From: Nocardia farcinica
GTDB lineage: Bacteria; Actinomycetota; Actinomycetes; Mycobacteriales; Mycobacteriaceae
Direction of reading: 5' to 3'
NCBI RefSeq assembly: GCF_001182745.1
Contig: NZ_LN868938.1
Coordinates: 1,178,001 to 1,242,000, forward strand
Length of the DNA: 64,000 nt
Positions 42,252 through 49,801 of this stretch are shown in pieces. Below the pieces are notes generated by a model. The model made no database searches and was not told where the DNA came from. It was given only the letters and a program-made list of their open reading frames with translations. Both the position numbers and the translations under genes were made by a program. How positions within the stretch are numbered: the first letter of the stretch is position 1; each line of letters starts with the position of its first letter.

Positions 42252-43765
42252 GCGGGGCACAGCGGCCGCTGGACGTGGCCGTCATCGGCGCGGGCTTCGC
42301 CGGACTCGGCGCCGCCATCCGGCTGCGCCGCCGCGGAATCACCGACATCGCGATTCTCGAACGCGACACCCGCGTCGGCGGCACCTGGCGCGACAACACC
42401 TACCCCGGCGCCGCCTGCGACATCCCCTCCCGGCTGTACTCCTACAGTTTCGCGCCCAATCCGGACTGGTCGCGCACCTATTCCGGCAGCGCGGAGATCC
42501 TCGGCTACATCGAGGCGATGGTCGAGCGCTTCGGATTGCGCCGGCACCTGCGGTTCGGGCACAACGTCACCGGACTGGTGTACGACGAGTCCGCCGGGGA
42601 GTGGTCGATCACCGTCGACGGGCACGAGCGGCCGCTGCGGGCGCGTGCGGTGGTGCTGGCCTCGGGTCCGCTGTCGAACGCGGGGCTGCCCGACATCGAC
42701 GGCATCGACACCTTCGAGGGGCACATGATGCACAGTGCCCGCTGGGACCACGACTACGACGTCACCGGCAAGCGGGTCGCGGTGGTCGGCACCGGGGCCA
42801 GCGCCGTGCAGATCATCCCCGAACTGGTCGACCGCGCCGCCGCCGTCACCGTCTACCAGCGGACACCGGGCTGGGTGCTGCCGCGGGTCGACCGCGGCAC
42901 CGGTGAGCTCACCCGCGCGCTCTACCGACGAATCCCGTTCACCCAGAAGCTCGCTCGCGAGGCCTGGTTCTGGGGTCACGAATCGGTCGCGCTGGGCGTG
43001 GTCTGGAACAGTCCGCTGACCAAGGTCGTGGAACAGGTCTCCCGGCTGCACCTGCGCGCCCAGGTGCGCGACCCGTGGTTGCGCAGGCAACTCACCCCCG
43101 AGTTCCGTGCCGGATGCAAACGCCTGCTGATGAGCAACGACTACTATCCCGCACTCCAGGCGCCGAACTGCGAGCTGATCACCTGGCCGATCGTGCGGAT
43201 CGTCCCCGGCGGCATCCGCACCGCCGAGGGCATCGAGCACCGCGCCGACTGCATCGTCTTCGCCACCGGATTCGAGGTGTCCAAGTCCGGTGCGCCCATC
43301 CCCGTCACCGGGCGCGACGGACGCAGCCTCGACGAGGAATGGCGGCGCGGACCGTACGCCTACAAGAGCGTCGCCGTCGCCGGATACCCCAACCTCTTCC
43401 TCACCTTCGGACCCAATTCCGGCCCCGGGCACAACTCGGCACTGGTGTACATGGAGGCACAGATCGACTACATCGCGCGCGCCGTCGACCTGCTGCTCAC
43501 CCGCGACCTGCACAGCCTCGAGGTCGACCGGCACCGCCAGGACCGCTACAACGCCGCACTGCAACGCCGCCTCGCCGCCACGACCTGGAACTCCGGCTGC
43601 CGCAGCTGGTATCTCACCGAGGACGGCTTCAACGCCACCATGTACCCCGGCTTCGGCACCCAGTACGTGCGGCAGCTGGCCCGGCTCGACCTCGACGACT
43701 GGATCGTGACACCGCGGGCGAACACACCCGCGGTCACCGGGGCCGCCCTGTCGTCGCTTGGCTAG
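42248..43765 (+). CDS. Flavin-containing (Baeyer-Villiger type) monooxygenase
   Basis: A 505-residue FAD/NADPH enzyme from ATG 42248. The FAD motif is VIGAGFAGLGAAIRLRRRG (12-30), the second GxGxxG is VVGTGASAVQIIPE (179-192), and the BVMO fingerprint FxGxxxHxxxW appears as FEGHMMHSARW (156-166). Late segments FATGFEVSKSGAPIPVTGRD and FGPNSGPGHNSALVYMEAQI are also typical. It would insert oxygen into a ketone or oxidise a heteroatom. The preceding SDR could supply the ketone. The ATGA overlap with the diiron gene shows co-translation. Confidence 0.88.
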   Translation: MSGAQRPLDVAVIGAGFAGLGAAIRLRRRGITDIAILERDTRVGGTWRDNTYPGAACDIPSRLYSYSFAPNPDWSRTYSGSAEILGYIEAMVERFGLRRHLRFGHNVTGLVYDESAGEWSITVDGHERPLRARAVVLASGPLSNAGLPDIDGIDTFEGHMMHSARWDHDYDVTGKRVAVVGTGASAVQIIPELVDRAAAVTVYQRTPGWVLPRVDRGTGELTRALYRRIPFTQKLAREAWFWGHESVALGVVWNSPLTKVVEQVSRLHLRAQVRDPWLRRQLTPEFRAGCKRLLMSNDYYPALQAPNCELITWPIVRIVPGGIRTAEGIEHRADCIVFATGFEVSKSGAPIPVTGRDGRSLDEEWRRGPYAYKSVAVAGYPNLFLTFGPNSGPGHNSALVYMEAQIDYIARAVDLLLTRDLHSLEVDRHRQDRYNAALQRRLAATTWNSGCRSWYLTEDGFNATMYPGFGTQYVRQLARLDLDDWIVTPRANTPAVTGAALSSLG

Positions 43766-43858
43766 GGTTGAGACCGGCAGCCGCTACCCGGGCGCCCGCC
43801 ACGGCCGTCGTGGGCGCCCGGGCGCGAGGGCGCGACCGAAAGGACCGGGGCGAGGACG

Positions 43859-44632
43859 GTGACCGAATACCGCATCGATGATCTGGCCCGCGCGGCAGGC
43901 ACCACCTCGCGCAACGTCCGGCTGTATCAGGAACGGGGTCTGCTCCCCCAGCCGGTCCGGCGAGAGGGCCGCGCCAACATCTACGACGACTCGCACCTGG
44001 CGCGCCTGCAGATCGTCAACGGGCTGCTCGAGCGCGGCTTCACCCTCGCCCACATCACCGATTTCATCACCAGCTGGGAGACCGGCAAGGACCTCACCGA
44101 GATCCTCGGCCTGCAGAAGGCCGTCACCGACGCCTGGGGCGCCCGCCACGACCCGGTGCAACTGCCCAGGGACGCCGTCGTGGCACTGCTGGCCGATCTC
44201 GATGCCGAGCAGGCCGAGGAGAAGCACCTCGACCGTCTCGCGGACCTGCAGCTGGTGCGCACCGACGACGACACCGTCACCCTGCTGCGCCCCGACCTGG
44301 TGGAAGTGCTGCTCGAACTGCACGGCGACGGCATCGACCTCGCCACCATGATCGACCTGTACGCCGACCTGCGCGCGAAACTCGAAGACGTCGCGCGCAC
44401 GCTGGTGGTGGCCGCCAAGAACCGCATCGTCGACGACCACGGACCGGGCTGGCTGCCCGACACCGACGCCGAAACCGCCGCCACCACCCAGATGCTCACC
44501 CGCTGGCGCGAACTGGGCACCCGGATCGTGCACAGCGGACTCGAACAAGCCCTCGACGCCGTCCTCCAGCGCGAACTCGGTGATTATCTGGGCGCCGCCG
44601 CGCGCCAGCGCCACTCCCGTTCCGACACCTGA
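43859..44632 (+). CDS. MerR-family transcriptional regulator
   Basis: A 257-residue protein from GTG 43859. The N-terminal MerR winged helix reads YRIDDLARAAGTTSRNVRLY QERGLLPQPVRREGRANIYD, followed by the expected helix pair up to residue 75. The long C-terminal domain is helical and carries no cysteines of a metal site, so it probably binds an organic ligand or dimerises differently from classic MerR. It follows the monooxygenase gene by 93 bp and may control that operon; its own target is not visible. The 20-bp inverted repeat at 40382 is one candidate. Confidence 0.85.
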   Translation: MTEYRIDDLARAAGTTSRNVRLYQERGLLPQPVRREGRANIYDDSHLARLQIVNGLLERGFTLAHITDFITSWETGKDLTEILGLQKAVTDAWGARHDPVQLPRDAVVALLADLDAEQAEEKHLDRLADLQLVRTDDDTVTLLRPDLVEVLLELHGDGIDLATMIDLYADLRAKLEDVARTLVVAAKNRIVDDHGPGWLPDTDAETAATTQMLTRWRELGTRIVHSGLEQALDAVLQRELGDYLGAAARQRHSRSDT

Positions 44633-44751
44633 CGGCACTCGCCGACGCACCGGTCCGCGCCGATTCGAGTAGTCCCCTACGCATTCACCGACGCCGCCAT
44701 CGGCGAACGCTGGAAACCGGGACCAGCGACGCGAGAAGGACCGGTGCGGAG

Positions 44752-45426
44752 ATGACCATCAACACGTCCGCGCGCGACGGCCACGCGGGCACGCCGCCGG
44801 CGGCACCCACCGAACCCACCAATGCCGACCTGCGGCGAGACGTTCGTGCGGCGACCCGCAGCGGGCGCTACGCCCTGGTCGCCGCCCTGTGTGCCGCCGT
44901 GGTGTCCAGCGGCATCGCGGCCGGGTCGGCGGTGTATGTGAGCAGCACCGAGCTCCAGCGCAAGGAACGCGCCGAAGTGGCACAGGTGGTGCGGGACAAC
45001 AGGCAGCGGGCCTATTCGGACTACGCGGCCGCGATGATGCGCTTCATGGAAGGGCTCAGCGGCCTCGAGGGTGAGTTGCTCCAGGAGCCGATCGAGCGCG
45101 AGGAAGTCCGTGCGCAGGTCGTCGAGGTCGGCGACAGCGTGGCGGCGATGTCACGGGCGCAGATCACCGTATCGCTGGTCGGCAATCTCGACGTCGCGCC
45201 GGTGATCGTGGGATTCAACGAGGAACACGCGGCGCCCTTCCTCCACGATCGGTTGACGTCGTTCGCCAGGCGCCACCTGGGCGGCGCCCCGGAGCCCGTC
45301 GAGGCCATGCGCGAGGACGCCCCGGTGATGGTCGCCGACATCGAACGGACGGTGACCGCGGCCACCGAATGCCTGAGCCGGTTCGTCGACCTGGCGCGCC
45401 TCGACCTCGGCCTCACCGACGGCTGA
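44752..45426 (+). CDS. Single-pass membrane protein, helical extracytoplasmic part
   Basis: A 224-residue protein with a cytosolic N-terminus of about 40 residues, one transmembrane helix (VAALCAAVVSSGIAAGSAVY, about 43-62) and a long helical part with heptad-like stretches (ELQRKERAEVAQVVRDNRQR). This layout is common among unnamed actinobacterial membrane proteins. ATG 44752 follows AGAAGG at a rather long distance. It is convergent with a small secreted-protein gene. Function unknown. Confidence 0.7.
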   Translation: MTINTSARDGHAGTPPAAPTEPTNADLRRDVRAATRSGRYALVAALCAAVVSSGIAAGSAVYVSSTELQRKERAEVAQVVRDNRQRAYSDYAAAMMRFMEGLSGLEGELLQEPIEREEVRAQVVEVGDSVAAMSRAQITVSLVGNLDVAPVIVGFNEEHAAPFLHDRLTSFARRHLGGAPEPVEAMREDAPVMVADIERTVTAATECLSRFVDLARLDLGLTDG

Positions 45427-45438
45427 CGAATCCGATGG

Positions 45439-45690
45439 TCACCGCGGCACGCTGCCCCAGCAGCCGGGTTGCGAACCCGTGAGCACACACAGGGCGTTGA
45501 GCGCCGCCTCCAGCAGATACCCGGAGCCGGACGAGAACCCCGACTCGGCCGGGGTGGCCACGGGCGCGGCAGCGAGCGGGCCTGCGGGCAGCGCGGATGC
45601 GGCGGGAGCGGTGGACACGACGAGCGCGGCGCCGACGACGGCCGCGGCCAGCGTGCACCGGACACGAGCGGTTGCGGAATTCGGTCGCAT
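45439..45690 (-). CDS. Small secreted protein
   Basis: An 83-residue precursor from ATG 45690. The basic start MRPNSATARVR is followed by a hydrophobic core (TLAAAVVGAALVVSTAPAA) and a SALPAG cleavage region near residue 34. The mature part, about 49 residues, has two cysteines (ALCVLTGSQPGCWG). It is convergent with the membrane-protein gene (12 bp) and divergent from the YbaK gene (73 bp). Many such exported peptides in this group have no assigned role. Confidence 0.65.
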   Translation of the reverse strand: MRPNSATARVRCTLAAAVVGAALVVSTAPAASALPAGPLAAAPVATPAESGFSSGSGYLLEAALNALCVLTGSQPGCWGSVPR

Positions 45691-45763
45691 GCCGCTCGAC
45701 TCTGCGCGAGGGAGCCGCAAGCCACAAGACGGCGGTTCTGGGGGCCGTCGATACAGTGACCCC

Positions 45764-46240
45764 ATGCCGGAGCACCTGCCGCCCAACGCCCTCCGCGTCG
45801 CCGCCGCTCTGCGGGCGCACGGCGTCGCGGGCGAGATCGTCGTCCTGCCCGAGCCCGCGCCGACCGCCGCCGCGGCAGCGGCTCAACTCGGCTGTCCGGT
45901 CGGTGCGATCGCCAACAGCTTGATCTTCGACGCCGACGGCGCGCCGGTCCTCGTGCTGACCAGCGGCGCACACCGGGTGGATGTCGAACTCGTCGCCCGC
46001 CACGCCGGGGTCGCGACGCTGCGCCGCGCCGCGCCCGAGGTCGTGCGCGCGGCGACCGGGCAGCCGATCGGCGGGGTCGCGCCGCTCGGGCACCCGGCAC
46101 CGGTGCGCACGTTCGTCGACAAGTGGCTGGCCGAACACGAGGTGGTGTGGGCGGCGGGCGGGCATCCCCACACCGTGTTCCCCACCAGCTTCGACGAACT
46201 GGTGCGGGTCACCGGCGGCACGCCGATCGACGTCGAGTAG
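45764..46240 (+). CDS. YbaK/EbsC-family aminoacyl-tRNA deacylase
   Basis: A 158-residue protein from ATG 45764. The family core is visible as AAAAQLGCPVGAIANSLIFD, the segment VLVLTSGAHRVDVELVARHA, and TGQPIGGVAPLGHPAPVRTF VDKWL with the terminal GGHPHTVFPTSFDELVRVTG. YbaK-type proteins hydrolyse mischarged tRNAs such as Cys-tRNA-Pro. The signature GQPIGGVAPLGH and the lysine-containing NSL segment are conserved. It is convergent with ptsI, with only 3 bp between the stops. Confidence 0.88.
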   Translation: MPEHLPPNALRVAAALRAHGVAGEIVVLPEPAPTAAAAAAQLGCPVGAIANSLIFDADGAPVLVLTSGAHRVDVELVARHAGVATLRRAAPEVVRAATGQPIGGVAPLGHPAPVRTFVDKWLAEHEVVWAAGGHPHTVFPTSFDELVRVTGGTPIDVE

Positions 46241-46243
46241 CCG

Positions 46244-47935
46244 TCAGTCGTCGAGCAGGAGGCGGCGGGCCTGGACGCGGGCCTCGCCCGGATCGGTGGT
46301 GCGCAGCACCGCCCATGCGGCCGATTCGCACTGCGCGCGGGTCACCGTCGCCAGTTGGGCGCCGACCCCGGCGACAGCGGGTGCGGCCGCCGAGAGCGAG
46401 GTGACGCCGAGCCCGGCCAGCACGCAGGCCAGCAGCGGGTCGGCGGCTGCTTCACCGCAGACCCCGACCGGCTTGCCGCACCGGACGCCCGCCGCGGCGG
46501 TGCGGGCGACCAGGCTGAGCACGGCGGGCTGCCACGGGTCGGTGAGCGCGGCCAGATCGGGCGACATCCGGTCGGCCGCCATCGTGTACTGCGCGAGATC
46601 GTTGGTGCCGATCGAGACGAAGTCGACCTCGTCGAGAATCGCCTCGGCCAGCAGCGCGGCGGCGGGCACCTCGATCATCACCCCGGCGACCAGGCCCCTG
46701 GCCCGCGCGGCGGCGGCGAAGGACCGCGCTTCGGCGACGGTGGCGACCATCGGCGCCATCACCCACGGCGGGGTGGCGCGGCCGTCGGCGGCGGCCGCGA
46801 TGGCGTCGAGCTGGCGTTCGAGAATGCCGCGGTCGCGGGCGGCGATACGGATACCGCGGACACCGAGCGCCGGGTTGGCCTCGTCGGGATGTTCGGCGAA
46901 GCGCAGCGGTTTGTCCGAGCCGGCGTCGAGGGTCCGGATCACCACCTTCGCGGTCGGGTAGGCGTCGAGAACCTCGCGGTAGATGCGGGTCTGCTCGGCC
47001 ACGCTCGGTTCGGCATCACGATCGAGGAAGCACAGTTCGGTGCGGAACAGCCCGATCCCCTCGGCGGGGGTGGCGGTGGCGGCGCGCGCGCCCGCGCCGT
47101 CCTGGACGTTGGCGAGGATGTCGACGCGGTGGCCGTCGCGGGTGGCGCCCGGGCCCGTCCAGCTCGCGATGCGCGCCGCGGTGGCGCGATGCGCGGCGAC
47201 CGCGGCCGCCGCGACGGCGGGAGCGGGCTCGACGGTCACGGTGCCTGCGGCGCCGTCGATCAGGATCTGCGCGCCCGCCGGCACGTCGTCGAGACCGTCG
47301 ACCGCGACCACGCACGGGATGCCGAGCTGGCGGGCGATGATCGCGGTGTGGCTGGTGGCGCCGCCCAGAGCGGTGGCCAGCCCGATGATGCGGGCCGGGT
47401 CCAGGCCCGCGGTGTCGGCGGGTGCGAGGTCGCGGGCGAGCAGGATCGAGGGCCGTTCGGGCGTGGGCACACCGGGTTCGGGCAGGCCGTGCAGTTCGGC
47501 GACGATGCGATCGCATACGTCGCGCAGGTCGGTCACCCGCTCGGCCATCAGACCGCCGAGCCGGCTGAACATCTGCGCGAACTGTTCGGTCGCCCCGATC
47601 GCGGCCGCGCTCGCCGTCGAGCCGGTGCCGATCAGTTTCTCCGCGGCGGCCGACCACCCACGGTCGGCGGCCATGGCGGCGTTGGCGGCGAGCACTTCCG
47701 CGGCGGCACCGGAGGCCGCCTCGGCCCGGGTGCGCAGGCGGTCGGCCACCGTGGCGGCCGCGGCGCGCAACGCGGTGAGTTCCGCTGCCCGTTCGGACTC
47801 CGGAACGATGTCCGTTCGGGCATCGACGGGGAGCCGCGGGTTGGGCCGGACCGCGGGGGCGGCCGCCACTCCGGGCACGGCAGGGGTTCCGCGCAGGACG
47901 GTACCGGCGGTCGTTACCTGCTGTGATCGGGTCAT
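46244..47935 (-). CDS. ptsI: PTS enzyme I (phosphoenolpyruvate-protein phosphotransferase)
   Basis: A 563-residue enzyme that takes phosphate from PEP and passes it to HPr. The start is ATG 47935. The phospho-accepting His196 lies in GGATSHTAIIARQLGIPCVV. The PEP-binding barrel shows EGIGLFRTELCFLDRD, VIRTLDAGSDKPL, GVRGIRIA, MIEVPAAALLAE and SIGTNDLAQYTMAADR, with the catalytic Cys in GVCGEAAADPLLA. It is divergent from fruR-fruK-fruA-ptsH, so all parts of a fructose PTS are together. It is likely regulated with that operon by FruR. Confidence 0.93.
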   Translation of the reverse strand: MTRSQQVTTAGTVLRGTPAVPGVAAAPAVRPNPRLPVDARTDIVPESERAAELTALRAAAATVADRLRTRAEAASGAAAEVLAANAAMAADRGWSAAAEKLIGTGSTASAAAIGATEQFAQMFSRLGGLMAERVTDLRDVCDRIVAELHGLPEPGVPTPERPSILLARDLAPADTAGLDPARIIGLATALGGATSHTAIIARQLGIPCVVAVDGLDDVPAGAQILIDGAAGTVTVEPAPAVAAAAVAAHRATAARIASWTGPGATRDGHRVDILANVQDGAGARAATATPAEGIGLFRTELCFLDRDAEPSVAEQTRIYREVLDAYPTAKVVIRTLDAGSDKPLRFAEHPDEANPALGVRGIRIAARDRGILERQLDAIAAAADGRATPPWVMAPMVATVAEARSFAAAARARGLVAGVMIEVPAAALLAEAILDEVDFVSIGTNDLAQYTMAADRMSPDLAALTDPWQPAVLSLVARTAAAGVRCGKPVGVCGEAAADPLLACVLAGLGVTSLSAAAPAVAGVGAQLATVTRAQCESAAWAVLRTTDPGEARVQARRLLLDD

Positions 47936-48018
47936 TCTGCGGTCTCCTTCGTACCCGGAGGGGAAGTTCTGAACGATGCTCGTCGGCAACTCGTTGTGAT
48001 CCAGACTACTCCGAACCA

Positions 48019-48063
48019 TTGACAAAGCAACACGCTCGGACGTAAAACAACATAAACCAACAT
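48019..48063 (+). promoter_or_regulatory. fru promoter with three helically phased repeats
   Basis: TTGACA at 48019-48024 could be a -35 element, with TAAAAC at 48043 as -10. Three related 10-mers lie across it: AAAGCAACAC (48024), AAAACAACAT (48044) and AAACCAACAT (48054), spaced 20 and 10 bp, all on one helix face. They lie directly before fruR and in the leader of ptsI, fitting a DeoR-type operator. Confidence 0.5.
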
Positions 48064-48074
48064 CGGAGGAACGG

Positions 48075-48842
48075 ATGTACGCAGAGGAGCGGCAGCAGGC
48101 CATCGCCACGCTCGTCGGGCAACGCGGTCGCGTATCGGTCGCCGACCTGGCCGAGCGTTACGGCGTCACCAGCGAGACCGTCCGCCGGGACCTGGCCGTG
48201 CTGGACCGCATGGGGCTGGTGCGCCGGGTGCACGGTGGCGCGGTCCCCGCCGCCGCTCTCACCGCCATCGAACTCGGCACCACCGAGCGCGAGGCCACGC
48301 ACACCGCGGAGAAGGAGCGCATCGCCAAGGCGGCCCTGGACTACCTGCCCCCGACCGGCGGCAGCGTCCTGTTCGACGCCGGCACCACCACGGCGCGCAT
48401 CGCCGCGCTGCTGCCCGCCGACCGTGAGCTGGTCGGCGTCACCAATTCGCTGCCGGTGGCCACACGGCTGAGCGGCCACGCCGGCGTGCACCTGCACCTG
48501 CTCGGCGGCCGGGTCCGCGGTATCACGCAGGCCGCCGTCGGGCCCGATACGCTGCGGGTGCTGGCCGGGCTGCGCGTCGACACCGCGTTCATCGGCACCA
48601 ACGCCCTCACCGGCGCCCACGGGCTCTCGACCCCCGACGTCGACGAGGCGGCGGTGAAGCGGGCGATGGTCGCGAGCGCGCACCGCGTGGTGGTGGTCGC
48701 CGACTCCTCGAAGATCGGCCGCGAGGACTTCGTCCGCTTCGCCGGCATCGACGACATCGACGTCCTGGTCACCGATTCCGGCATCCCCGATTCGGTACGC
48801 AACGAGCTGACCGACAGCGGCATCGAGGTGGTGGCGGCATGA
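48075..48842 (+). CDS. fruR: DeoR-family regulator of the fructose operon
   Basis: A 255-residue DeoR-type repressor with the N-terminal helix-turn-helix VSVADLAERYGVTSETVRRD and the conserved LVRRVHGGAV linker. The C-terminal sugar-phosphate sensing domain reads VLFDAGTTTARIAALLP and DTAFIGTNALTGAHGLSTPD. Being the first gene of the fruKA-ptsH operon, it should sense fructose 1-phosphate. ATG 48075 follows CGGAGGAACG. Its stop overlaps fruK by ATGA. Confidence 0.9.
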   Translation: MYAEERQQAIATLVGQRGRVSVADLAERYGVTSETVRRDLAVLDRMGLVRRVHGGAVPAAALTAIELGTTEREATHTAEKERIAKAALDYLPPTGGSVLFDAGTTTARIAALLPADRELVGVTNSLPVATRLSGHAGVHLHLLGGRVRGITQAAVGPDTLRVLAGLRVDTAFIGTNALTGAHGLSTPDVDEAAVKRAMVASAHRVVVVADSSKIGREDFVRFAGIDDIDVLVTDSGIPDSVRNELTDSGIEVVAA

Positions 48843-49789
48843 TCGTCACCTTGACGGCGAATCCGAGTATCGACCGCACCGTCACCCTCGCCGAGCCGCT
48901 GCACCGTGGCGCCGTCCACCGGGCGCGCGGCGTCGCCGTCCACCCGGGCGGCAAGGGCGTCAACGTGTCTCGCGTGGTGGCCGCGGCGGGCGTGCCCACG
49001 GTCGCGGTGCTGCCCGGCAACGCCGACGACCCGCTGCTGCGCGCCCTCACCGAGGCCGGGATCGCCCACCGCAGCGTGCCGACGAGCGGGTCGGCCCGGA
49101 TCAACCTGACCGTCACCGAGGCAGACGGGACCACCACCAAGATCAACGAGCCCGGCCAGCCGCTCACCGGGGACGTGTTGCGCGACTTGGCGGGGCTGCT
49201 GGCCGAACTCGCCGCGCAGGCCGCCTGGGTGGTGCTGTCGGGGTCGCTGCCGCCCGCCGTGCCCACCGACTGGTATGTCGACCTGATCCGCGCTCTGCCG
49301 CACGCCAGGATCGCCGTCGACACCTCCGACGCGCCGCTGCGCGCGGTGGCCGACGGAATCGGCGCGGCCGCACCGGATCTCGTCAAACCCAACAGCGAGG
49401 AGCTCGCCCAGCTCACCGGCCTCGACCCCGCGGCGCTGGCCGATCCGCTCGCCGCCGCCCGGGCCGCCGCCGGACTCGTCGACCGCGGTATCGGCGCGGT
49501 GCTGGCCACCCTCGGCGCCGCGGGCGCGGTGCTGGCCACCGCCGAGGGCGCCTGGCATGCCACCGCGCCCGCGATCCGGCCGCGCAGCACCGTCGGCGCC
49601 GGTGACTCCGCGCTCGCCGGGTACCTGCTGGCCGACCTCGCGGGCGCGGCTCCGGCCGACCGGCTGCGCCGCGCTGTCGCCTACGGCAGCGCCGCGGCGG
49701 CACTGCCCGGCACCGGATTGCCCGGACCCCACCACACCGACCCCGACGCCGTGGCCGTCACGGCGCTCGACCTGCTCCCCCATTCCTGA
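48839..49789 (+). CDS. fruK: 1-phosphofructokinase
   Basis: A 316-residue PfkB-family kinase that phosphorylates fructose 1-phosphate to fructose 1,6-bisphosphate. PfkB signatures are present: the N-terminal VTLTANPSIDRTV, the HPGGKGVNVSRVVAAAGVPT segment, the LVKPNSEEL segment, and the C-terminal ATP/catalytic motif TVGAGDSALAGYL, whose Asp is the base. ATG 48839 overlaps the fruR stop. The next gene, for the transporter, starts 12 bp after the stop. Confidence 0.93.
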   Translation: MIVTLTANPSIDRTVTLAEPLHRGAVHRARGVAVHPGGKGVNVSRVVAAAGVPTVAVLPGNADDPLLRALTEAGIAHRSVPTSGSARINLTVTEADGTTTKINEPGQPLTGDVLRDLAGLLAELAAQAAWVVLSGSLPPAVPTDWYVDLIRALPHARIAVDTSDAPLRAVADGIGAAAPDLVKPNSEELAQLTGLDPAALADPLAAARAAAGLVDRGIGAVLATLGAAGAVLATAEGAWHATAPAIRPRSTVGAGDSALAGYLLADLAGAAPADRLRRAVAYGSAAAALPGTGLPGPHHTDPDAVAVTALDLLPHS

Positions 49790-49801
49790 AGGGCCCCACC
49801 G

